From: Hydrogenimonas sp.
GTDB taxonomy: Bacteria; Campylobacterota; Campylobacteria; Campylobacterales; Hydrogenimonadaceae
DNA length: 5,063 nt
Direction of reading: 5' to 3'
NCBI GenBank assembly: GCA_021647345.1
Contig: JAKIUX010000107.1
Location: 1 to 5,063 of the forward strand
Part shown: in pieces, positions 1-5,063 of the stretch
Position numbering within the stretch: the stretch's first letter is position 1
Layout of the letters: every line of letters starts with the position of its first letter
The notes under the pieces: generated by a model
Database searches by the model: none
What the model was told of the DNA's origin: nothing
The model's input: the letters and a program-made list of their open reading frames with translations, nothing else
Made by a program: the position numbers and the translations under genes

Positions 1-17
1 TTAATTAAATAATGTCT

Positions 18-61
18 CACAAACTCTTATCTCTCCCAAACTCAGGAGCTCGTCGTTTGTG
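18..61. repeat. Short inverted repeat in promoter leader
   Basis: CACAAAC at 18-24 is the exact reverse complement of GTTTGTG at 55-61. An inner pairing between CTCC-type and GGAG-type bases is also possible. The repeat begins almost at the predicted transcription start of the leftward promoter at 69-97, so it would form a 5' leader hairpin in that transcript. The stem is only 7 bp with a long loop, so it could be chance. Confidence 0.3.
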
Positions 62-68
62 GACGGGA

Positions 69-97
69 ATTATAGCAGGTAGAACAAGGGTTGTCAA
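69..97 (-). promoter_or_regulatory. Consensus sigma-70 promoter, stable-RNA type
   Basis: On the minus strand a perfect -35 TTGACA (92-97) is followed by a 17-base spacer and a perfect -10 TATAAT (69-74). TG one base upstream of the -10 makes it an extended -10 element. The bases after the -10 are C/G-rich (TCCCGTCC), like the discriminators of growth-rate-controlled rRNA and tRNA promoters. AT-rich DNA lies upstream (about 110-165). Transcription should start near 61-62 and leave the window leftward. Promoters this close to consensus are uncommon in Campylobacterota, where the -35 is usually poorly conserved, so a strongly expressed RNA operon is the likeliest target. The target lies outside the window, so rRNA or tRNA is an inference. 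Confidence 0.75.
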
Positions 98-166
98 GGG
101 CTTGGAGGTTTTTAGGTCAAAATTTTATAGATATTTTAGAGTAATTTATTATGTTTTAAAAAGTGC

Positions 167-212
167 AGATTTCTTCGCCTCTTTTTGAGTATTCTGAAAA
201 AAGAGGAAATCT
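167..212. repeat. Bulged stem-loop downstream of fabH
   Basis: CCTCTTTTT at 178-186 pairs with AAAAAGAGG at 198-206 around an 11-base loop. The stem continues below a five-base bulge (173-177) with AGATTT (167-172) against AAATCT (207-212). This could be an RNA hairpin at the end of the fabH transcript or a processing signal. Neither strand has a T run directly after the 3' arm, so it is not a standard intrinsic terminator. Confidence 0.35.
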
Positions 213-255
213 CGCTCAGGCAAGATAAGATTTTTAGCGTAACGAATGGGGTTTG

Positions 256-432
256 ATATAAAATGATAAATTGAGCCCTCTGCAAAAACTCTTCTTCTCA
301 AACGGCTTGGCTGTGGTATCCCGGAGTTTCGATTAAATTCCAGCCATTACGCTGCAGATGTTGTTAACAGAAGAGTTTTTTCAGAGCTTACAGTTCTCAA
401 TGAGTTATCTAAAAACGATACTAAATTTATAT
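256..432. ncRNA. Rod-shaped inverted repeat, candidate structured RNA
   Basis: A nested series of complementary segments folds this region into one rod. The pairs are 256-262 with 426-432, 265-269 with 405-409, 271-275 with 396-400, and a long stem of 278-295 with 369-386 (17 of 18 pairs, one C/T mismatch). Inside lie an asymmetric internal loop, then 308-312 with 342-346, a 10-base one-sided bulge, and 323-328 with 336-341 around a seven-base loop. A long closing stem, an open centre and an apical hairpin over about 145-177 bases recall the general shape of 6S RNA, but I recognise no conserved 6S sequence. The strand is uncertain. A TATAAAAT box at 257-264 could start a rightward transcript near 269. 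A weak TTGACG/TCTATT pair (471-476, 448-453, 17-base spacer) could start a leftward one near 441. It could instead be a fabH 3'-end structure or a remnant of a small inverted-repeat element. Confidence 0.35.
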
Positions 433-478
433 ATTTGTGTATTGGCAAATAGATGCAGGTCTGTGATTTTCGTCAAAC

Positions 479-1480
479 TTAATTGTTAGATTTTCCGGCA
501 AAAGGAAGAAGGGCGCTTCCCCATGTCAATCCTCCGCCGAATGCGTCAAGGAGCATTGTATCGCCATACTGAAGCCTTCCGCTCTCCCATATATCGTTCA
601 TCGCCATAGGGATGGACGCGGAAGAGGTATTGCCATACTTTTCAACTGTAAGAACAACTTGATCTTTAGATAGTTTCAAAGCGTCACCGACTGCTTTGAT
701 TATCCTGTAGTTGGCTTGATGAGGAATGAAGTGCTTTATATCTTCGGCTGATATATCATTGTCATTCAATATATTTACAACATCACTGGTCAATGTTCTA
801 ACGGCAATTTTGAATGTTTCATTGCCTTTCATTTTCATAGTGCAGAGTCTCTCTTCCAACACCTTTTCTGAACAGGGATTTTTTACACCGCAACCGGGTG
901 TCATAAGAAGATCACCGTAGTTTCCGTCGGCAGAGACATGAATATCGGTTATGGCTTCAGACCTCTTTCTTGTACCACTTACAACCGCGGCACCCGCACC
1001 GTCACCGAAGAGTACACATGTGGTCCTGTCTGTATAATCTACTATGGCACTAAGCTTTTCCGCTCCTATTATCAGCACGTTTTTTTTCATACCCGACTCG
1101 ATGAAGGCTTTGGCTACCGCTAGAGCATAAATGAAACCGGTGCAAGCGGCAGAGATATCGAATGCCGTCACATTCGTTCGCCCAAGCTTGGATGCAATCA
1201 CACAGGCGGTTGACGGCATGCAAAGATAGTCTGGAGATATCGTTGCACAAACTATCATATCGATATCGTTTATCTTGAGCCCTGCTCTATGAATAGCTAT
1301 CTTGGCGGCTTCAACACCCATATCGCTCGTCATCTCATCTTCGGCGGCTATTCGTCTCTCTTTTATTCCTGTCCGCTTCGAAATCCACTCATCTGACGTA
1401 TCTACCATAGACTCGAAGTCTTTGTTTGTCAACACTTTTTTCGGAACATATGCACCTATAGATTTCAAAGCGGCTCTCAT
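479..1480 (-). CDS. fabH: Beta-ketoacyl-ACP synthase III (FabH)
   Basis: FabH condenses acetyl-CoA with malonyl-ACP to start type II fatty acid synthesis in the cytoplasm. The 333-residue length is normal for the family. The catalytic triad is visible: Cys113 in the motif ISAACTGF, His254 in PHQAN and Asn284 in YGNTSSAS. The thiolase-fold C-terminal motif FGGGLTWGSAL is at about 314-324. The N-terminal substrate-binding segment DEWISKRTGIKERR (about 30-43) is also typical. The ATG at 1480 is preceded by AAAGGTAG, which overlaps the plsX stop codon, and only 11 bases separate the genes, so the two are probably translated from one message. It is the last gene of the ndk-led run. I see no truncation or frameshift. 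Confidence 0.97.
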   Translation of the reverse strand: MRAALKSIGAYVPKKVLTNKDFESMVDTSDEWISKRTGIKERRIAAEDEMTSDMGVEAAKIAIHRAGLKINDIDMIVCATISPDYLCMPSTACVIASKLGRTNVTAFDISAACTGFIYALAVAKAFIESGMKKNVLIIGAEKLSAIVDYTDRTTCVLFGDGAGAAVVSGTRKRSEAITDIHVSADGNYGDLLMTPGCGVKNPCSEKVLEERLCTMKMKGNETFKIAVRTLTSDVVNILNDNDISAEDIKHFIPHQANYRIIKAVGDALKLSKDQVVLTVEKYGNTSSASIPMAMNDIWESGRLQYGDTMLLDAFGGGLTWGSALLPFAGKSNN

Positions 1481-1491
1481 CGATACTACCT

Positions 1492-2484
1492 TTACCCGTT
1501 CATCGATTCTAAACGTTCTCTTATGGCCTTGTTGACGTCTGCTTCAACAAATCTTATGGCCTGAAACATGGCATTTTTTATAGCTTTCGGATTGCTCTTT
1601 CCATGACTAATGATTGTACAGCCTTTTACGCCAAGAAGAGGAGCTCCTCCATACTCGGCATAATCTGTCTGCTTCTTTAGCTTTCTAAAAACTCTTTTCA
1701 TCAATATAGCACCAGCTATAGCGACAGGCGAATGTTTGATCTCAGATTTGAGATAGTGGCTTATTGTGTCGGCTACACCTTCGCTTGCTTTTAGAAGTAC
1801 GTTGCCTACAAAACCGTCGCAGACAACTACATCGACAGATCCGTTGAAAATATCGCCACCTTCGACATTCCCGACAAAGCTGTCCAACTGGCTTATAAGG
1901 GGGTACGCGGCTTTGGTCACTTCGTTGCCTTTAGATGCCTCTTCGCCATTCGAGAGTAGGCCGACTTTAGCCTTGGCGCATCCGAGAACTTTGTTTGCGT
2001 AAGCATCTCCCATGACAGCAAACTGAAAGAGGTTTTCAGCATCACAATCGACATTTGCTCCCACATCGAGTACTACAGTCATTTTACCTGTTGTAGAGGT
2101 TGGCATGAAAGTAGCAATCGCAGGTCTTGATATGCCCTTAATACGTCCGATTCTCAAAGTGGCAAGACTCATGGTAGCGCCGCTGTGGCCCGCTGAAACC
2201 ACTGCATCAGCTTTACCGTTTCTAACGAGGTCAACCGCGACATAGATAGATGAATTTCTGCGCTTCAACGCATCTGTAGCATGTTCATGCATCGATATCA
2301 CATCGTCGCAGTGAACAATCTCAACGCGATCTTTGAACTTGGAAGGTATCAAAGGAGCTATCTTGCTCTCATCACCAACAAATATAGGCAGAAAATCTCT
2401 CTTTTTCAGGGCAAATATAGCCCCCTCTACAATAGGGTAGTGACCGAAGTCTCCCCCCATTGCATCAATGGCGACTCTGACCAT
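1492..2484 (-). CDS. plsX: Phosphate acyltransferase PlsX
   Basis: PlsX converts acyl-ACP and inorganic phosphate to acyl-phosphate, which the PlsY membrane acyltransferase uses to acylate glycerol-3-phosphate. It is a peripheral, membrane-associated cytoplasmic enzyme. The 330-residue protein opens with the family signature [11 protein letters not shown] (4-14). It also carries SAGHSGATM (about 97-105), LDVGANVDC (about 139-147), [10 protein letters not shown] (about 223-232) and a late [10 protein letters not shown]. The ATG at 2484 follows the rpmF stop codon directly with no intergenic base, so its ribosome binding site must lie inside rpmF and translational coupling is likely. plsX between rpmF and fabH is a widely conserved arrangement that ties phospholipid synthesis to fatty acid initiation. 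Confidence 0.97.
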   Translation of the reverse strand: MVRVAIDAMGGDFGHYPIVEGAIFALKKRDFLPIFVGDESKIAPLIPSKFKDRVEIVHCDDVISMHEHATDALKRRNSSIYVAVDLVRNGKADAVVSAGHSGATMSLATLRIGRIKGISRPAIATFMPTSTTGKMTVVLDVGANVDCDAENLFQFAVMGDAYANKVLGCAKAKVGLLSNGEEASKGNEVTKAAYPLISQLDSFVGNVEGGDIFNGSVDVVVCDGFVGNVLLKASEGVADTISHYLKSEIKHSPVAIAGAILMKRVFRKLKKQTDYAEYGGAPLLGVKGCTIISHGKSNPKAIKNAMFQAIRFVEADVNKAIRERLESMNG

Positions 2485-2637
2485 CTACGCTTTATATTCA
2501 CCTGTAAATTTGTTCATACGGTGAGGCATTCTCCATGTTCCGTCTTTATCTTTAACCGGTCGGGCAAGGGTCAACTTATAGTGAGTTCTCCTCTTTGCAG
2601 CTCTAGTCTTGCTGTTTCTTCTCTTTGGTACCGCCAT
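2485..2637 (-). CDS. rpmF: 50S ribosomal protein L32
   Basis: This 50-residue protein of the large ribosomal subunit starts [20 protein letters not shown], the classic L32 N terminus, and is very basic. Later come the family-typical stretches WRMPHRMN and FTGEY. It has no cysteines, so it is the zinc-free form rather than the Cys-containing paralogue. The ATG at 2637 has a good AAAGGAG site at 2646-2652. The TAG stop (2485-2487) is followed at once by the plsX ATG. The gene lies 25 bases after the DUF177 gene, the usual partner of rpmF. Confidence 0.97.
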   Translation of the reverse strand: MAVPKRRNSKTRAAKRRTHYKLTLARPVKDKDGTWRMPHRMNKFTGEYKA

Positions 2638-2645
2638 TACCTAAA

Positions 2646-2652
2646 CTCCTTT
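2646..2652 (-). promoter_or_regulatory. Strong rpmF ribosome binding site
   Basis: AAAGGAG on the minus strand lies eight bases upstream of the rpmF ATG, within the 25-base gap after the DUF177 gene. It is the best Shine-Dalgarno match in this operon, which suits a ribosomal protein gene that needs high output from a shared message. Confidence 0.7.
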
Positions 2653-2662
2653 ATCTAAATTT

Positions 2663-3034
2663 TTATAATTCTATTTCAAAATCATCTCTCTCTTCACACT
2701 CTGGACAAAGATGATACTCACTCTGAATTGAAGCTATTTCACTTCTGCAGATCGAATCGAAATCTACGATTCCATCGAGGCATTCTACCATATCTAACGA
2801 CTCTTCCACCTTAACCGGACGATCTACGGCTTCGAGTGAAAAAGATTCATCTATAGATGCTTTATAGCTCTTTGCGCATCTGTCGCATGTAAAGAGTGTT
2901 TCGCCTTTTAGTCTGCCTTCTATAGCGATCTTATCTTTTCCGCTACGCCAAAACGTTCCTATACACTCAACGCCGCCCTCTTCCAATTGAAAGGGTTTTG
3001 GCGCTTCATGAATTTTACGAAACGGTATCTGCAT
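2663..3034 (-). CDS. DUF177/YceD family protein
   Basis: This 123-residue protein is encoded just before rpmF and matches the DUF177 (YceD) family, a conserved neighbour of rpmF linked in other organisms to 23S rRNA accumulation or ribosome assembly. Two CxxC pairs are visible: Cys50/Cys53 in the motif TCDRCAKSY and Cys110/Cys113 in HLCPECEE near the C terminus. Together they could bind one zinc ion. The C terminus is strongly acidic. The ATG at 3034 lies eight bases after the ndk stop and has only a weak ribosome binding site, so translation may depend on coupling to ndk. The family call rests on position, size and the CxxC pairs; the precise function is unknown to me. Confidence 0.85.
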   Translation of the reverse strand: MQIPFRKIHEAPKPFQLEEGGVECIGTFWRSGKDKIAIEGRLKGETLFTCDRCAKSYKASIDESFSLEAVDRPVKVEESLDMVECLDGIVDFDSICRSEIASIQSEYHLCPECEERDDFEIEL

Positions 3035-3042
3035 ATGAGACT

Positions 3043-3456
3043 TTAATGTATCTCTCTCTTGGCAAAGAAGAATGCGATCTCTATTTCAGCATTTTCAAGG
3101 CTATCGCTTCCGTGTACTGCGTTTGCATCTATACTCTCTGCAAAATCGGCCCTTATGGTTCCAGGAGCCGCATCTTTTGGATTGGTCGCTCCCATAAGCT
3201 CGCGATTTTTCGCTACGGCATTCTCGCCTTCAAGCACCATAACCACTACGGGGCCGCTTGTCATAAACTCTACAAGCTCTCCGAAAAAGGGGCGCTCTTT
3301 GTGGACTGCATAAAACTCTCCGGCATCCTCTTTTGTCAGCTGAAGCTTTTTCATAGCAGCTATACGCAGACCGTTGCTCTCGAATCTGTCGAGTATCTTT
3401 CCGATCACGTTTTTTGAAACTGCGTCAGGTTTGATTATAGAAAGCGTTCGCTCCAT
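3043..3456 (-). CDS. ndk: Nucleoside diphosphate kinase (Ndk)
   Basis: Ndk transfers the gamma phosphate of ATP to nucleoside diphosphates through a phospho-histidine intermediate, balancing NTP and dNTP pools in the cytoplasm. The 137 residues match the usual bacterial length. The N terminus [12 protein letters not shown] contains the nucleotide-binding Lys9. The active-site His115 lies in [26 protein letters not shown] (about 85-102) is the conserved nucleotide-binding stretch. The ATG at 3456 is preceded by GAGGAAAA, and a TATAAT box lies about 30 bases upstream, so it is the first gene of the ndk, DUF177, rpmF, plsX, fabH run. It appears intact. Confidence 0.98.
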   Translation of the reverse strand: MERTLSIIKPDAVSKNVIGKILDRFESNGLRIAAMKKLQLTKEDAGEFYAVHKERPFFGELVEFMTSGPVVVMVLEGENAVAKNRELMGATNPKDAAPGTIRADFAESIDANAVHGSDSLENAEIEIAFFFAKREIH

Positions 3457-3486
3457 ATCTTTTCCTCAATAATTAAAATGGGTGGA

Positions 3487-3492
3487 ATTATA
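3487..3492 (-). promoter_or_regulatory. Probable ndk operon promoter (-10 box)
   Basis: A perfect TATAAT on the minus strand, preceded directly by TG, lies upstream of ndk. Transcription should start near 3480, giving a leader of about 24 bases with GAGGAAAA close to the ATG. No TTGACA is found at 16-18 bases. The upstream DNA is A/T-rich, which fits the weak -35 requirement of Campylobacterota sigma-70. It sits between the fdxA terminator and ndk, which supports a separate transcription unit. Confidence 0.65.
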
Positions 3493-3536
3493 CAGAAAGT
3501 TAGTTTAAGATTCTTTAAAAGTTTTAGTCAAGAAGA

Positions 3537-3560
3537 TTCCGGCAGATCTCTCTGCCGGAA
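3537..3560 (-). terminator. Hairpin terminator of the ferredoxin gene
   Basis: TTCCGGCAG (3537-3545) pairs perfectly with CTGCCGGAA (3552-3560) around a six-base loop. The hairpin begins 13 bases after the ferredoxin stop codon. On the minus strand it is followed by TCTTCTT, an imperfect U tract. It should end the ferredoxin transcript and separate it from the ndk operon. Confidence 0.75.
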
Positions 3561-3573
3561 AAGAGGTTAAAAG

Positions 3574-3858
3574 TTACTCTACGACAGGCTGATGCTCTGT
3601 TCGCGCCTCTTCTGAGATATCGTCTCGGCATGCTACACCTTCAACGCATGCATCCCAAACTATACAACCTTCAGTCGGGCACGCGGTAGCACATGCAGGC
3701 TCATCATGGTACCCTACACACTCTACACATTTGTCAGGATAAACATAATAGATCTCTTCTCCAGTCGGATTATCCTCATCGTCGACGATCGCTTCTACAG
3801 GACACTCGTCTATACAAGCACCGCAGTTAATACATGTATCTGTAATCAGTACAGCCAT
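3574..3858 (-). CDS. fdxA: 2[4Fe-4S] ferredoxin (FdxA-like, Alvin type)
   Basis: This is a small cytoplasmic electron carrier of 94 residues. The first cluster motif is Cys9-x2-Cys12-x2-Cys15-x3-Cys19-Pro. The second is Cys44-x2-Cys47-x8-Cys56-x3-Cys60-Pro, and the eight-residue insertion marks the Allochromatium vinosum (Alvin) type. An acidic linker joins them. Three further cysteines (65, 71, 77) lie in an acidic C-terminal tail that is longer than in the Helicobacter pylori FdxA I recall. I chose the ATG at 3858 because AAGGAG ends six bases before it. The frame extends to a TTG at 3876, but that start would place the ribosome binding site inside the gene. It has its own promoter and terminator, so it is probably monocistronic. 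The redox partner is not visible here. Confidence 0.95.
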   Translation of the reverse strand: MAVLITDTCINCGACIDECPVEAIVDDEDNPTGEEIYYVYPDKCVECVGYHDEPACATACPTEGCIVWDACVEGVACRDDISEEARTEHQPVVE

Positions 3859-3890
3859 TCCAGCTCCTTTTTTCAAATTTAATCATCCGT

Positions 3891-3899
3891 ACTATAACA
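3891..3899 (-). promoter_or_regulatory. Extended -10 promoter for the ferredoxin gene
   Basis: On the minus strand TGTTATAGT gives an extended -10 (TG, one base, TATAGT at 3891-3896). Upstream is T/A-rich without a TTGACA-like -35, as expected for Campylobacterota. Transcription should start near 3884, leaving a leader of about 26 bases that carries AAAAAAGGAG. Confidence 0.5.
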
Positions 3900-3932
3900 C
3901 AACAATTTTAAAAGATATTTAAACACTAAAGG

Positions 3933-5063
3933 CTATAGCCCAAGCCTCTCTTTTATAGCTTCGATTCTATCCGTTTTTTCCCATGTAAACTCTGCAAGCT
4001 CCCGCCCAAAGTGCCCATACGCAGCTGTTTTTTTATAAATCGGGCGTAGAAGGTCGAGCGAGTCGATAATTCCTTTGGGAGTAAGATCGAAGAGTTCAAG
4101 GATCGATTTCTCTATCTCTTTCTCATCCACTCTGCCGGTTCCGTGAGTATCTACCATAATCGATACCGGCTCGACGACTCCTATAGCGTAAGCTATCTGT
4201 ATGGTAATCTTTTCGCAAGCTCCAGCCGCAACATAGTTTTTAGCAACATATCTTGCTGCATATGCGCCGCTCCTATCAACCTTGGTCGGATCTTTTCCGC
4301 TAAAAGCTCCGCCACCGTGCGGGCAACTTCCACCGTAGGTATCCACTATAATCTTTCTGCCTGTAAGACCTGCATCTCCTTGGGGCCCGCCGATGACAAA
4401 GCGTCCTGTCGGATTTATATGATAAGTTATATTCTCATCTATCAACTCTTCAGGGATGATTTTATAGATCAGCTCTTCGATTATCGCATTTTTGAGCCTC
4501 TCCTGCGAAACATCTGGATCGTGCTGGGTCGACACCACTATAGTCTTCACGCTTTTAGGCTTCCCATCTACATACTCGACAGTGACTTGAGCCTTTCCAT
4601 CAGGGCGCAAAAAGGGAAGAGTTCCATCTTTTCGCGCTTTTGCCAACCCTTCTGTCAATTGATGTGCCAAATATATAGGTAACGGCATCAGGGTAGGCGT
4701 CTCTTTGCAGGCATACCCAAACATCAACCCCTGGTCACCGGCTCCTATGGCGCCGCTGCCTTGATCCACCCCTTGATTTATATCCGGGGACTGCTCGCCT
4801 ACTCCGTTAAGTACACCTGCCGACCTGTAGTCGAACCCGTAGAGGGCGTCTGTATATCCTATCTGCCTGATCACCTCCCTGGCAATATCTTGCATTGGAG
4901 CGTAAGTTTTAGTTTTAAGCTCTCCAGCTACTTTAATATATGGAAGCAGAGTTACATGTATATTCATAACTCTACTACCACCTAACTCATGCTTAATTTG
5001 GCGAATTGTCTCTAAAAATGGTAACCCCTCTATATCTCCAACAGTTCCACCAAGCTCAACTAT
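3933..5063 (-). CDS. metK: S-adenosylmethionine synthetase, N terminus replaced by PyrG
   Basis: From about 4925 down to the stop at 3933 the frame encodes MetK, which makes S-adenosylmethionine from ATP and methionine. Numbering from the Met at 4967, it has [12 protein letters not shown] (75-86), RPDGK (121-125), GLTGRK (200-205) and [16 protein letters not shown] (218-233). These retain Lys and Asp residues of the active site. About 330 residues match the C-terminal part of a typical 385-residue epsilonproteobacterial MetK. The first roughly 55 residues are absent, including the SESVTEGHPDK-type motif with the catalytic His and Mg-binding Asp. In their place, with no stop up to the window edge, the frame encodes CTP synthase. 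As drawn the product could not be an active MetK. I think the join is more likely an assembly artefact than a real fusion. The ATG at 4967 lies inside the PyrG part and is not a true start. Confidence 0.85.
   Translation of the reverse strand: MVELGGTVGDIEGLPFLETIRQIKHELGGSRVMNIHVTLLPYIKVAGELKTKTYAPMQDIAREVIRQIGYTDALYGFDYRSAGVLNGVGEQSPDINQGVDQGSGAIGAGDQGLMFGYACKETPTLMPLPIYLAHQLTEGLAKARKDGTLPFLRPDGKAQVTVEYVDGKPKSVKTIVVSTQHDPDVSQERLKNAIIEELIYKIIPEELIDENITYHINPTGRFVIGGPQGDAGLTGRKIIVDTYGGSCPHGGGAFSGKDPTKVDRSGAYAARYVAKNYVAAGACEKITIQIAYAIGVVEPVSIMVDTHGTGRVDEKEIEKSILELFDLTPKGIIDSLDLLRPIYKKTAAYGHFGRELAEFTWEKTDRIEAIKERLGL
4905..4925 (-). other. MetK/PyrG join at a shared short word
   Basis: The codons here read Gly-Glu-Leu-Lys-Thr-Lys-Thr. 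PyrG normally reads GELKTKPTQHS at this place, and epsilonproteobacterial MetK reads GELKTxxYAPMQ. The frame follows PyrG up to this word and MetK after it. The exact crossover base cannot be fixed because both parents share the word. Confidence 0.8.
4908..5063 (-). pseudogene. pyrG: CTP synthase (PyrG) fragment, cut at both sides
   Basis: Read on the minus strand from 5063, 52 codons encode a piece of the CTP synthase amidoligase domain, which makes CTP from UTP, ATP and ammonia. It begins [18 protein letters not shown] and ends [16 protein letters not shown]. It aligns without gaps to about residues 138-189 of Escherichia coli PyrG. Fragment Glu3 falls on the Mg-binding Glu140, Asp10-Glu12 on the CTP-binding 147-149 stretch, and Lys50/Lys52 on Lys187/Lys189. 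The expected continuation PTQHSV is missing, and the rest of PyrG, including the glutaminase domain, is not in the window. The upstream part runs off the edge. It is more AT-rich than the MetK part it joins. Confidence 0.88.

Larger units (their letters stand above)
1..478. other. Noncoding region beyond fabH
   Basis: This stretch has no reading frame with both a credible ribosome binding site and a recognisable product on either strand. It is AT-rich, especially around 110-165. It holds, from left to right, a short inverted repeat (18-61), a consensus promoter pointing left (69-97), a bulged hairpin (167-212) and a long rod-shaped inverted repeat (about 256-432). No canonical intrinsic terminator for fabH, meaning a GC-rich hairpin followed directly by a T run on the minus strand, is visible. 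Confidence 0.7.

Noticed and set aside
1..60. Start of 16S rRNA at the left edge
   Set aside because: The minus-strand sequence downstream of the promoter does not contain the conserved 16S 5' region; at most it is leader.
178..206. Hairpin as the intrinsic terminator of fabH
   Set aside because: The stem is mostly A-T and no U run follows its 3' arm on the minus strand; it lies about 270 bases past the gene.
358..489. Plus-strand 43-residue hydrophobic frame (MLLTEEFFQSL...), a possible small toxin
   Set aside because: It has no ribosome binding site, overlaps the rod-shaped foldback and runs antisense into the end of fabH. It resembles no type I toxin I recognise.
726..1535. Plus-strand frames opposite fabH
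   Set aside because: They are antisense shadows of a clearly coding gene, with no known motifs and no ribosome binding sites.
3859..3876. TTG start giving a 100-residue ferredoxin
   Set aside because: The AAGGAG ribosome binding site would then be inside the gene. The ATG at 3858 is well placed after it, and the family begins at Met-Ala/Ser just before the first cluster.
3931..3940. GGCTATAGCC palindrome as a metK terminator
   Set aside because: The self-complementary ten bases overlap the metK stop codon, leave no loop and are followed only by a broken T-rich stretch.
4965..4967. ATG at 4967 as the start of metK
   Set aside because: The frame stays open to the window edge and encodes PyrG on both sides of this ATG (Met-Asn-Ile-His-Val-Thr aligns inside PyrG), so it is an internal methionine.
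1..5063. CRISPR array, insertion sequence, prophage or defence island
   Set aside because: No spaced direct repeats, transposase, integrase or defence domains are visible; the coding part is a conserved housekeeping block.

Overview
The window looks like part of a Campylobacterota (epsilonproteobacterial) genome. I infer this from protein resemblance recalled without a search. MetK and the ferredoxin read like Helicobacter/Campylobacter relatives, and the order fdxA, ndk, DUF177, rpmF, plsX, fabH matches the block I know from Campylobacter jejuni. The coding DNA is less AT-rich than in Campylobacter, so a free-living sulfur-oxidising relative (Sulfurovum/Sulfurimonas type) is plausible but unproven.

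All genes lie on the minus strand and are described here from right to left. At the right edge, an open frame enters from outside the window. It first encodes a piece of CTP synthase (PyrG) and then, without a stop or frameshift, becomes S-adenosylmethionine synthetase (MetK) lacking its normal N terminus. The switch occurs at a short word both families share, Gly-Glu-Leu-Lys-Thr-(Lys), near 4905-4925. An assembly chimera is the likeliest reading; a genomic rearrangement is possible. Next comes a 2[4Fe-4S] ferredoxin with its own extended -10 promoter and a clear hairpin terminator. A TATAAT promoter then starts a tight five-gene run: ndk, a DUF177/YceD protein, rpmF (ribosomal protein L32), plsX and fabH. 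It joins nucleotide balance, the ribosome and the start of fatty acid and phospholipid synthesis. rpmF and plsX abut with no spacer.

The left 478 bases carry no convincing gene. They hold a long rod-shaped inverted repeat (about 256-432) that may be a structured RNA or processing element, a smaller hairpin (167-212), and a perfect consensus sigma-70 promoter (TTGACA, 17 bases, extended TATAAT) firing leftward out of the window. That promoter looks like one for a stable RNA operon, possibly rRNA, but no rRNA sequence is visible.

I found no CRISPR array, insertion sequence, phage gene or defence system. The genes are ordinary housekeeping genes. The unusual points are the MetK/PyrG join and the left noncoding region.
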